Notes under the pieces: generated by a model
What the model was told of the DNA's origin: nothing
The model's database searches: none
What the model saw: only the letters and a program-made list of their open reading frames with translations
Source: Draconibacterium sp.
Lineage (GTDB): Bacteria > Bacteroidota > Bacteroidia > Bacteroidales > Prolixibacteraceae
Direction: 5' to 3'
DNA: 49,397 bases
Assembly (NCBI GenBank): GCA_016705335.1
Contig: JADIYN010000033.1
Span: 1 to 49,397, forward strand
In this document: in pieces, positions 39,148 to 47,754 of the stretch
Position numbering within the stretch: position 1 is the stretch's first letter
Layout of the letters: each line of letters begins with the position of its first letter
Position numbers and translations under genes: made by a program

Positions 39148-39732
39148 TTATTTCCATCCCCACTTATCCAGAATTTCTTTTAAATATTTTTGTTTTACAG
39201 GCTCTCTGTATTTGATTGCAAAAGGGGTGTGGTATTTGTGTTCCCTTAAAAACTGCACTTGAATCATATTCCAATCTTCTTCAGTAGAAATTTTATTGTA
39301 AGCCAGCAACTCTGTATAAAGTTTGTTTCCAACCTTATAAAAATATTTGGTGCCCAGATAATCGAGGTCTGAATCTGCTAATATTTGTTCTAAAATATTT
39401 GAAGGTGTTTGTGGTTTTTTAGTTGCATTAATCATTTCAATTATCATGTTAATTTCATGATCCGAATAATTCCAGGCGGGCAATAATTTTATTGTGTAGT
39501 TAATGCTTGCGTTTTCGTGCTTATCAAAATCCCAGATAAAACCAGTATCATGCATAAGAGCTGCTGTGCGCAGGAGATAACCATCATGTGCTTCAATATG
39601 CATTCGTTTTATATATTGATTACACAATTTTAGTACATGCAATGTATGGTGAACGCTGTGGTAGGTAAGTTTATCTGAAAGTTCTGATTCTAATTTGTTG
39701 GTAATAAATCGTTTTAATTTTCCTGTATTCAT
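39148..39732 (-). CDS. HD-domain phosphohydrolase
   Basis: A 194-residue soluble protein. Metal ligands of the HD superfamily are visible: His28/His29 region (YHSVHHTLHV), His61-Asp62 (ALMHDTGF) and Asp in DSDLDYLG. Members hydrolyse nucleotides or cyclic nucleotides. It follows the YitT and adenylate cyclase genes on the same strand, so a role in turning over a signalling nucleotide is tempting but unproven. Confidence 0.82.
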   Translation of the reverse strand: MNTGKLKRFITNKLESELSDKLTYHSVHHTLHVLKLCNQYIKRMHIEAHDGYLLRTAALMHDTGFIWDFDKHENASINYTIKLLPAWNYSDHEINMIIEMINATKKPQTPSNILEQILADSDLDYLGTKYFYKVGNKLYTELLAYNKISTEEDWNMIQVQFLREHKYHTPFAIKYREPVKQKYLKEILDKWGWK

Positions 39733-39778
39733 AAGTTTAATAGATCAAATGGGTTTGTTTATGAATGCTATTATGCTT

Positions 39779-40666
39779 TTAAGTTTTTAGGCCCGATTGT
39801 TTAATAATGCCTCCTTTGACTTCTTTTATGCTCTGCACAAAAAAGAATGCATCATTATCAATCATTGAAACTTCATGTTTCAGTCGATGTATTTCAAGTC
39901 GTGTAACTACCGTCATTATTATATCTACATCATGTTTTATGTTGAACGATCCAGGCAGAAATCCACGTTCGCCCTTGTAAACTGTAATTGCTTTACTGAA
40001 ATCGTTAACAATAAGCGACTTAATAAGTTCGTGTTCTTTTGAAATAATATGGAGGGCAGTAAATTCTTCAAACCCATCAACAACATAATCTGAAGTTTTC
40101 ATGGCGGTGTAATAAACTAGAATAGAATACATGGCAGTTTCAAGTCCAAACTCGATGGCAGCGCCTAAAATTACCAATGAGTTGAAAAGCATAATTATTT
40201 CGCTTGTAGTAAATGCCACCCTTTTAGTTGTGTAATGGGCAATAATTTCAAGTCCATCAATAACAGCACCACCTCTTATCACAAGCCCAATTCCGAGTCC
40301 CATCAGGAAACCGCCAAATACTGCGATCAGCACTTTATCATTTGTAACTGTTGGTACATTTACAAAAAACATAAGTGTTGCCATTATCAGAATAGCAATA
40401 AGTGACTGAACGATAAAAGTTTTCCCCAGTTTGTGATATCCGATTATTAAAAAAGGGATGTTAAACACAATGAGCAAAATACTGATGTGAATATGAAATA
40501 CTTTATTTACGAGAATTGAAATTGCAGTAACACCACCATCGAGAAAACTGTTTGGAATCATAAATCCCTTTAACGCAACAACTGCAATAAATAAACCTGA
40601 TATAGTATAAAGAATTGATGAAACTGTAAAAATTGTATTCCATTCGACTTTATTTGTTTTACTCAT
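39779..40666 (-). CDS. YitT family membrane protein (DUF161/DUF2179)
   Basis: A 295-residue protein with five or six membrane helices (residues ~15-205) with FMIPNSFLDGGVTAISILV and RGGAVIDGLEIIAHY, followed by a soluble DUF2179 domain (about 210-290, AITVYKGERGFLPGS and IMTVVTRLEIHRLKHEVSMIDNDAFFFV). Function of the family is unknown; the cytosolic domain suggests ligand regulation. It lies 46 bp before the HD gene and 68 bp after the receiver-cyclase gene. Confidence 0.9.
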   Translation of the reverse strand: MSKTNKVEWNTIFTVSSILYTISGLFIAVVALKGFMIPNSFLDGGVTAISILVNKVFHIHISILLIVFNIPFLIIGYHKLGKTFIVQSLIAILIMATLMFFVNVPTVTNDKVLIAVFGGFLMGLGIGLVIRGGAVIDGLEIIAHYTTKRVAFTTSEIIMLFNSLVILGAAIEFGLETAMYSILVYYTAMKTSDYVVDGFEEFTALHIISKEHELIKSLIVNDFSKAITVYKGERGFLPGSFNIKHDVDIIMTVVTRLEIHRLKHEVSMIDNDAFFFVQSIKEVKGGIIKQSGLKT

Positions 40667-40734
40667 ATTTTTTATATTTGAAGTTTAAAATGCTTCATTC
40701 TGTGCTAATCATTAATCATTAATGATTCAATTTC

Positions 40735-41775
40735 TTACTCAACCACTTCATAAATCAACATAACACCGGCTTTATTTTTAAAGGTCATTTCTCCAACCTT
40801 TTCGCATTTAAAAAATTCTTTTACTTTTTGAAATGATTTTTCACTGATAACAACCTGTCCGGGTGTGGCTGACGACTGCAAACGCTGGGCAGTATTTACC
40901 ACATCGCCAATAACTGTGTAATCCAGCCGGCGTAAGCTTGATGAGCCAATATTTCCTGAAATCATTTCGCCACTATTGATACCGATGGAAACACTGGGTT
41001 TAAAATTGACATTGTCGGAAACAGATGGAAGTGCGGCTATTTTGTTTCTAACGGCCAAGCATGCATCGATTGCCCGATCGAGATGAAAATCGCCACGAAA
41101 AACTGCCATTATTGCATCACCTATAAATTTATCGACAAACCCGCCGTTTGTGATAATTTCATTTACCATTACATCGAAATAACTGTTCAGCAATTTTACA
41201 ACGTTATCGGGTGTTTCGTTTTCACTAATCGACGTGAACCCGCAAATATCAATAAATGCAACCGAAGCTTCGATTGTTTCGTTTGTAAGCAGCGATGATT
41301 CGAATTCGCGTGTGTCCATAAAATTCAATACGGTTTCATCGACATACATTTTCAGAATGTTGTTTTCTTTTATAGCCCTGAGTGTTTCGCGCATCTGATT
41401 AACCTGTTTGATTGTTTTTTCAAGGGTAAGTTCCAAATCATTAAAATCAACAGGTTTTGTTATAAAATCGTAGGCTCCGCGGTTCATAGCAGTGCGTATG
41501 TTTGCCATGTCGCCGTATGCAGAAATAATTACCGATTTAAGAATTGAATGTTGCTCATTTAATTTTGTAAGTAAAGTAAGTCCATCCATTTCGGGCATGT
41601 TTATATCGCTTAAAACAATATCAACATCGGTATTTTCTTTTAATTGCTCAAGGGCATGTCTGCCATTCACAGCAAAAATAAATTTGTATTCCTGGTCTCT
41701 GATTTTTTTCCTGAATTTTTGTTTAACAAGAACTTCAAGATCAGTTTCGTCATCAACAACAAGAATCTTAGTCAT
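40735..41775 (-). CDS. Response regulator fused to class III adenylate cyclase
   Basis: A 346-residue protein. Residues 1-125 are a receiver domain with Asp8/Asp9, phospho-acceptor Asp57 and Lys107. A short coiled linker leads to a class III nucleotide cyclase domain (residues ~165-346): metal-binding Asp176 (AFIDICGFTSISE) and Asp220 (FVDKFIGDAIMAVF), base-specifying Lys216 and Thr287 (the Lys/Thr pair known from cyanobacterial adenylate cyclases), and transition-state Asn294 and Arg298 (VNTAQRL). All catalytic residues are present, so it should make cAMP when the receiver is phosphorylated. It overlaps the preceding lone receiver gene by 4 bp (ATGA). Confidence 0.93.
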   Translation of the reverse strand: MTKILVVDDETDLEVLVKQKFRKKIRDQEYKFIFAVNGRHALEQLKENTDVDIVLSDINMPEMDGLTLLTKLNEQHSILKSVIISAYGDMANIRTAMNRGAYDFITKPVDFNDLELTLEKTIKQVNQMRETLRAIKENNILKMYVDETVLNFMDTREFESSLLTNETIEASVAFIDICGFTSISENETPDNVVKLLNSYFDVMVNEIITNGGFVDKFIGDAIMAVFRGDFHLDRAIDACLAVRNKIAALPSVSDNVNFKPSVSIGINSGEMISGNIGSSSLRRLDYTVIGDVVNTAQRLQSSATPGQVVISEKSFQKVKEFFKCEKVGEMTFKNKAGVMLIYEVVE

Positions 41776-42149
41776 ACTTCAAAGGATTTAATTTTTTCTT
41801 TAAGCACTAAAAAATCAACGGGTTTTGTAAGAAAGTCGTCGGCGCCAAGTTCCATGGCACGTTTGTAATTGTCTGAATCGCCATAGGCTGTAATCATCAT
41901 AACAAAGGGTGGGGGAGTATGATTTTTCTTCTTTATCTGTTCAAGTAATTCGAGTCCACTCATGCCCGGCATGTTTATGTCAGAAAGAATTAATACGGCC
42001 TCGTGTTTATATTTTTCCATACAATTTAGCGCCTCTTCGCCCGAAAAAGCAAAGGCAAACTCAAGGTCGTTACTCCTTATTTCTTTTCTGAAACGCTGTT
42101 CAAATAATGTTTTAATGTCTTTTTCGTCGTCAACAACTAATATTTTCAT
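41772..42149 (-). CDS. Single-domain response regulator (CheY-like)
   Basis: A 125-residue receiver with the acidic pair Asp7/Asp8, phospho-acceptor Asp57 (LILSDINMPGMSG) and TKPVDF with the conserved Lys. It closely resembles the receiver part of the next protein (shared VDDE, RFRKEIR/KFRKKIR, AYGD, AMxxGAxDFxTKPVDF), so the two arose by duplication. It lies 18 bp after the kinase gene and is coupled to the cyclase gene; it may be a phosphate sink or relay. Confidence 0.93.
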   Translation of the reverse strand: MKILVVDDEKDIKTLFEQRFRKEIRSNDLEFAFAFSGEEALNCMEKYKHEAVLILSDINMPGMSGLELLEQIKKKNHTPPPFVMMITAYGDSDNYKRAMELGADDFLTKPVDFLVLKEKIKSFEV

Positions 42150-42167
42150 GTTAAGTTTTTTATTTTT

Positions 42168-44909
42168 TTATATCGGCAAAATAATTTTAAACGTTGCACC
42201 TTCACCTTCCGTGTTTTCTACTTTCAACTCTCCGTTGTGTGCTTTTGTAACTATTTCATAACTCATGCTTAATCCCAGTCCTGTTCCCTGTCCACTGGGT
42301 TTAGTGGTAAAAAATGGCTGAAATATTTTATCCAGCACCGCTTGAGGTATCCCATTTCCGTTGTCAGTAACCGAAATCACAACTGCCCCTCCCTCTGAAA
42401 GAGGGAAGGAAAGAAGTGCGAACTGTTACTGTTGGCTCATAAAGCCCTCCTCCGGGGGTGTGGGGAGCGTTCTTTTTCTCATTTACTGCGTAAAATGCAT
42501 TGGTTATTAAATTCAAGATCACCCGTCCCAGGTCTTGAGGAATTACATTTATTTTACCAATTGTTTCATCAAAATCAGTTTTCAGGGTTGCGTTGAATGT
42601 TTTGTCTTTTGCCCGCAAACCGTGGTATGCCAATCTTAAAAATTCATCGGCCAAAGCATTTATATCTGTTGGCTCTTTTACGCCACTGCTGGTTCGCGAG
42701 TGTTGTAACATTCCCTTTACAATGGCATCGGCGCGTTTGCCGTGGTGGTTTATTTTTTCGAGATTTTGAATCACATCATCAGCTAATTCAGTTGCAAGTT
42801 GCAGGTTACCGGTTGCAAGTTCTTCTTTCATTTCGTCAAGTAATTCTTTACTGACTTCGGAAAAATTATTTACAAAATTTAACGGGTTTTGTATTTCGTG
42901 TGCAATTCCTGCAGTGAGTTCGCCAAGTGATGCCATTTTTTCGGCCTGTATAAGTTGTGATTGTGTTGATTTGAGTTCACTGAGCGTTTTTTCAATTTGA
43001 TTTTTGGCTTCTTCAAGTAATCTGAAATCTTCATATCTTGAATATGCAACCGACATTGTTTGTGCCAAAGCCTGCACCAATTGAATTTCTTCGGGTTTCA
43101 ACGAATTTGTATTTCCAACATAAAGCATTCCTTGTTTAAAAGGTACAAGGTGGAGATAAAGTGATTCGGGAGGAGCATAAGATCCCTGATAGGATTCAGG
43201 ATTTTCAATCTGATGTGATTTAATCAGGTTTTGCATAAAACTTACAAACTGGTTTTTGTCCCAATATTCGTAATAAATTTCATTCCGTTTCCAATGTTTA
43301 ACTGCGCCAACACCAATTTCCTGTGAATCGAAAGACAGTTCAAATGCACTCAATGAATCGCCATTGGGTTTTGACAGATATGTGTGGATTGTTCTTTTGC
43401 TTTCGTCCATAATCAGCACTCCGCAGCGGATAAACTGAACACCAAGCGTATTTAACTCTTTCCATATCAGAGGTGTAATCAGGGTCAGATCTTCTTTTGT
43501 ACGCATACTTGCTATTTCACCCCGTACCCTGTCCAAAGCTGCCCGGTTATCAGCTTCCTTTGCCTGTGCTTCTGCAGTTTTTACATCGAGGAAACGGGTA
43601 TAAGCCTGTTCGAATACATGGGCAAACCGTTTTAGTATTTCGTTTTCCTGATCGGTATAAGGAATGCCAGCATAGTTTTGAATTGTAATACCCGAATTTT
43701 TTGACCAGGCAAATGAACGCGCAAATCCTGCACTGTCCATCACATATTTTTTTCGGTCATCGGGCATAAGTTTCAAATCGGAATATTTGAAGGCATATTC
43801 AAAAAAGCTATCCTTTTCTGCACGTGTCAAGGCATTTGTCATAAAGGTTTCTCCCCTGTCACGGGCTTCATAAAAAACATCGAAAACAGGGTGTTTCATA
43901 TATGGAATCCTGATTTTTTGCGCATAGGTTTGTCCGACTGTGCCAATCCACAAATAAAAATCTTTTGATTCGTCGCTTAAAATATTTATTAACGATGCAT
44001 CAGCTTTTATACCTAAATTCTGCATTTGTACAAACACTGTGGAAATAACTTCCTGCAATTCCTGGCTTTGTTTCATTGCCAGCGAACGTGAACGTACTTT
44101 TTCAAGTGCTGCTTCAATCTGTGCTTCGCGTGCCTGAGCTTCGGCTTTTTGAATGTCGGTAAAACGTCGGTAGGCCAACTCAAAAACATTGCGAAATCGT
44201 TTGAACAGGTTAATTTCTTCTTCTTTCAAAGGTGAATATGTTGAAATTCCCAATGCAACCGAACCCAATGAAAACATATAATAATTAAGTGTTTGTGCAC
44301 CTTCTAAAAATGAATCGGCAAACTGATTGGTCGTTTTCTGATATTCGTACCAATCTTTAACCTGTTGACCTTCGAGTGAAGGCGAAAAAAACTCACCTGT
44401 TCCTTTAAGCATCTGGTTGGCAAACTGCTCTTGCAAATGATGGGTTTTGTAGCTTACTTCCGTCGTCAGCAGTTTGTTGTGCCTTGCATAATATTCGTAG
44501 TTGATGTAAGTACCTTTGGATTCATAAATTACAGCCGTTTGTACATTCCGGATATCTTTTACTTTCAGAAATTCAAGCTGTTCAGAAATAATTTTGCAAA
44601 CCTCCACCATTTCTGCCGGATTTTGCATGCCCATTGCAACTGACCGCACCCGTTCAAGAGAAGATTCAATTTCGAGCTCCCGGTTTTGTGCCTCAATCGC
44701 TTTTCGTTTCTGCTCCAGTTCTTCAATGGTTTCTTCGAGAAGAATGGCAGTGGTGCGTTTTACTTTCTCGGTACGGTCGAGTTTGAAGGCTGTAATGGCA
44801 AGTTCTTTATCAACATCTGCTACAGCTTTTGCAAGCATGTCTTTTCTTCAGCAGATAAGCTTTCATTTTGCTGAATAAAATCCGAAATCGATTTTAAGTT
44901 TTGATCCAT
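42168..44909 (-). CDS. Sensor histidine kinase with three GAF-like modules (two indels)
   Basis: About 913 residues. The start is ATG 44909 (MDQNLKSISDFIQQNESLSA); a lost A near 44845 hides this N-terminus. Three ~190-residue GAF-like sensor modules each follow a helix of the type LERVRSxAMAM (near residues 90, 280 and 475). The kinase core has the H-box AGIAHEIQNPLNFVNNFSEV, N-box RVILNLITNAFYAV, G1 DNGNGIP and G2 GTGLGLSMSY. An indel near 42395 separates the last 70 residues. No membrane segment, so it senses inside the cell. Two palindromic C/G-rich inserts interrupt the ATP domain. It sits 18 bp before the receiver gene, its likely partner. Confidence 0.9.
42384..42411 (+). repeat. C/G-rich palindromic element in kinase 1, copy b
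   Basis: On the plus strand it reads TGCCCCTCCCTC then TGAAA then GAGGGAAGGAAA, a hairpin with a 5-bp core stem. It lies inside the coding region between the strand VTVRTSF and VVISVTDNG and is inverted relative to the copy at 42443-42468. Confidence 0.65.
42443..42468 (-). repeat. C/G-rich palindromic element in kinase 1, copy a
   Basis: Minus strand reads GCTCCCCACACCCCCGGAGG followed by AGGGCT. In frame it encodes NAPHTPGGGL directly after the N-box, in place of the short charged loop seen in related kinases. Confidence 0.65.
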
Positions 44910-44936
44910 TTGATAATTTATTTCTTTTTTCTTTCT

Positions 44937-44965
44937 CTCCCCTTTTGGGGGAGTTGGAGGGGGCT
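44937..44965 (-). repeat. C/G-rich palindromic element between FIST and kinase 1 genes
   Basis: Minus strand reads AGCCCCCTCCAACTCCCCC, then AAAAGGGGAG, a stem-loop immediately after the FIST stop codon and 28 bp before the kinase start. It has the same organisation as the copies inside the two kinases and could act as a processing or attenuation hairpin. Confidence 0.65.
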
Positions 44966-44966
44966 G

Positions 44967-46122
44967 TTACTTTTCTTTCAAAGCCACCCAGCAACAGGTA
45001 TTGTTATGAAATTCGTTGTTTCCGTTCCTGGTCCTGCCATATTCACCATAAGTAAAAAACCCTGCCATCGGCACATTGAAAGCGTTTCTTACTCCCTCAA
45101 TTTCATCGCCTGCTATGGGCCCGAATTGGGTGAGTCTCCCGATACATGAAAACATCAGCAACGCATCTGCTTCGGGCATTTCGTCGTGATGAATTTTTTC
45201 AGCATTGAATTTAACTTCTTCGATAACCTCAAAATCGGGAGGAAGGGTAAAGCGAACCTTGTCTCCCTCGTGAATGCTGCCAAGAACCGAGACCGATTTA
45301 TCTTTCCAGTTGAACATACCTACTCCCCGAATAATGGCTTCACCTTTGTCACGCGACACACTAAATGCAATACCCATACCCGAGGGATTGAAAGTTTCTG
45401 CTTCTTCAGGTGATAAATTCAACCCCAGGTACTTTAACACCATTTCTGCGGCAGGCTTATTATCAATCTCGTAAATCCAGTTACCAACAGCTTTCGTAAT
45501 AACCTTTTCTGTCCCTACAGGTTTTTGTCCGGATGCAGCTTCTCCGGTTGCAATTATTTTATCTCCATCAAATACAAGCATTATGATGCCTCTTTTTGTT
45601 AGCAGGTGATTGGTGAAAACCACTGATTCATCAAAGATGAAATCATCACCGGCACGGCCTCCCCAAACAGTCGTATCTTTTCCAGTAACCGATTCTATTG
45701 TTCTGATAAGCTGATCTCCCAGCAAAGACTCCAATTCACCGCGGGCGTAAAAACTGGTTGACAAAATGATGGAAGGATTTTTAAATTTCTCTTTTGCCTT
45801 TGACGCCATCTCTCTTGCCACAGCTTCAGGTCCTTTATCGCGGTAATCGTGCAGCAGTATTTCGAAATTTGCCGGATTAATATCCAAAAGTAAAACAGCT
45901 ATACCCCCGTTGCTGATATCTCCGTCAGTAAATTCACCCGAACTGGTTGCGCCAAAAATCTGAATGTCCTTCTGGTCGAGGAGATTACTCACTGCGTCAA
46001 TGTCTTGTTTGATGGAGTTAAACACAAGAGCCAGTGTTGGCTTGTAGTCATCTGGCATGCTTTGCTCAAGAGCAGTTTTAATTTCTTCTAGGGGAATTTC
46101 CTTTGATTGATTTTGCTTTCAT
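44967..46122 (-). CDS. FIST N/C-domain sensor protein (one indel)
   Basis: About 385 residues. The start is probably ATG 46122 (MKAKSIKGNSLEEIKTALEQ); an extra C near 46093 otherwise forces a start at 46058. FIST N domain: FGATSSGEFTDGDISNGGIAVLLL and VWGGRAGDDFIFDESVVFTN; FIST C domain: PAAEMVLKYLG, GIAFSVSRDKGEAIIRGV, ADALLMFSCIGRLTQFG and MAGFFTYGEYG. FIST proteins are thought to bind small ligands such as amino acids and are genetically linked to two-component systems. It lies between the two kinase genes (34 bp after kinase 2, 57 bp before kinase 1). No signal peptide. Confidence 0.92.
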
Positions 46123-46156
46123 TATTTTTGGTTTGATAATTTTCTATATTTTCATA

Positions 46157-47518
46157 TTAAGCGGGCAATTCAATAATAAACTCCGAACCTTCGCCTTCTT
46201 TCGTTTCCACTTTCAACTCTCCGCCGTGCGCTTTTACAATATCGTAGCTCAAACTCAAACCCAGCCCAGTTCCCTGGCCAGTTGGTTTAGTGGTGAAAAA
46301 GGGTTGGAAGATTTTATCGACGATGTGGGCGGGATGCCGGGGCCGTTCTCAACTGCCGAAATCAGCCCTGCCCCGAAGGGGGGTTCAAAAGAAGTACGCA
46401 CAATGACTGTTGGTTTGTAATCAGGTTGGGCGCTTTTAATCCCCCCTCCGGGGGGTGGGGGGGCTACAGCATAAAATGCATTATTTATCAAATTCAACAA
46501 AACCCTTCCAATATCCTGTGGTATCACATTTATTTTCGGAAGCGTTTCATCTGTTTCCAGTTTAAAATCGGAATTAAATGTTTTGTCTTTTGCACGAAGA
46601 CCGTGAAATGCGAGTCGTAAATATTCGTCGGCAAGTTTGTTAATATCAGTGAGTTCTTTTTGTCCTGTTTTCGATCTTGAATGTTGCAGCATTCCTTTTA
46701 CAATTGCATCAGCACGTTTTCCGTGGTGGTTTATTTTTTCGAGGTTTTGCCTGATATCACCTGCAATTGCTTTTGCTTCATTAATGTCTCCCTTGTCCAG
46801 TTCCTCATTCATTTCATCAATCAATTCATTGCTGACTTCAGAAAAGTTATTTACAAAATTTAGAGGGTTTTGTATTTCGTGGGCTATCCCGGCGGTGAGT
46901 TCACCGAGAGAAGCCATTTTCTCGGATTGAATAAGTTGCGCCTGTGTTGCACGCAACTCGTGCAAGGTTAGTTCAAGTTCTTCCTTTTGTTTTGTAAGTT
47001 CGGCGGTTCTTTCAGCAACAAGTTCTTCCAGTTCCACTTTTCGAATTGCGATGGCTCTGTTAAGTTCATCTTCCTGCTGGCGTTTAATCCGATCCTTTTC
47101 CTGTGCTTTTCGCTGTCGGTTTTGACTAAACATAATCGCCAGCATCCATATAACTGATAACGTTATGCCATTTTCAAAATAACTTTCATTTGTTGAGTAG
47201 AAATCAGACTCCTAATTGGGTTAAATCTTTTATAATTGCCACAACAACAAATGGAACAAATGCCAAATTGACATTCCTAACTGAATAGTTCAGTTTTCAG
47301 AAAGGAAAACCAACAAGTACAAGCAGGAAAATATGCCAGATCAATTTAACTGCAAACAAGTCGGGAAAAATAAATCCCACAGCAAACAGTACAACTGATA
47401 CATACACAGCATATTTATATTGTTTTTCAAGCTCCGGAAGATTGTTCGCTTTGGTAAACCTGCGAAGACGACTGGCAGCAATCAGGCTGATTACAAATGG
47501 TATTATAAAATACGACAT
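46157..47518 (-). CDS. Membrane sensor histidine kinase, paralog of kinase 1 (several indels)
   Basis: About 453 residues after repair. The N-terminus from ATG 47518 has several membrane helices (MSYFIIPFVISLIAAS; YAVYVSVVLFAVGFIFP; IWHIFLLVLVGF; NLAFVPFVVVAII; ITLSVIWMLAIMF), then a coiled coil (VAERTAELTKQKEELELTL) and a kinase core nearly identical to that of kinase 1, including AGIAHEIQNPLNFVNNFSEV and NHHGKRADAIVKGMLQHSR. A stop near 47297 and indels near 47207 and 46331 break the frame; repaired, it ends KIFQPFFTTKPTGQGTGLGL and stops at 46157. The G1 box reads ENGPGIP, with Glu instead of the usual Asp. Two palindromic inserts lie in the ATP domain. Confidence 0.82.
46365..46385 (+). 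repeat. C/G-rich palindromic element in kinase 2, copy b'
   Basis: Plus strand reads GCCCTGCCCCGAAGGGGGG, a CCCC-GAA-GGGG stem-loop. In frame on the minus strand it encodes EPPFGAG between VIVRTSF and LISAVENG, the same place as copy b in kinase 1, and is inverted relative to copy a'. Confidence 0.65.
46441..46465 (-). repeat. C/G-rich palindromic element in kinase 2, copy a'
   Basis: Minus strand reads AGCCCCCCCACCCCCCGG followed by AGGGGGG. In frame it encodes APPPPGGG after the N-box (NAFYAV), at the same place as copy a in kinase 1. Confidence 0.7.
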
Positions 47519-47532
47519 AATTTCAGATTAAT

Positions 47533-47721
47533 TCAATTCATTATTTGTTTGATTAAAAACTCAGTTTCTTTCCCTTCTTTCAATTCAACTTTTAATAGTG
47601 TGTTAAATATATTATGATTAATGTAACTCAAATTCAATCCCAAACACGCGAATTTACCTGTTGACATGGAGGTGATAAAGTATTGGAAGATTTTATTTTT
47701 GATATTTTGCAATTCTTTCAT
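47533..47721 (-). pseudogene. Decayed C-terminal fragment of a histidine kinase
   Basis: A 62-residue open frame that reads like the end of a HATPase domain. KIFQYFITSMSTG lines up with KIFQPFFTTKPTG of the two nearby kinases, LGLNLSY with LGLSLSY, and LKVELKEGKETEF with LKVETKEGEGTEF. The ATP-binding G2 glycines are lost (FACLGL instead of GTGLGL), and there is no H-box or N-box. It lies 33 bp after the M20 gene and 14 bp before kinase 2. It is most likely the remains of a third kinase copy; expression as a small protein cannot be excluded since the frame is open. Confidence 0.65.
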
Positions 47722-47754
47722 TAAAAGTTCTTTGTTATCTTTTCCCTTTTACTG

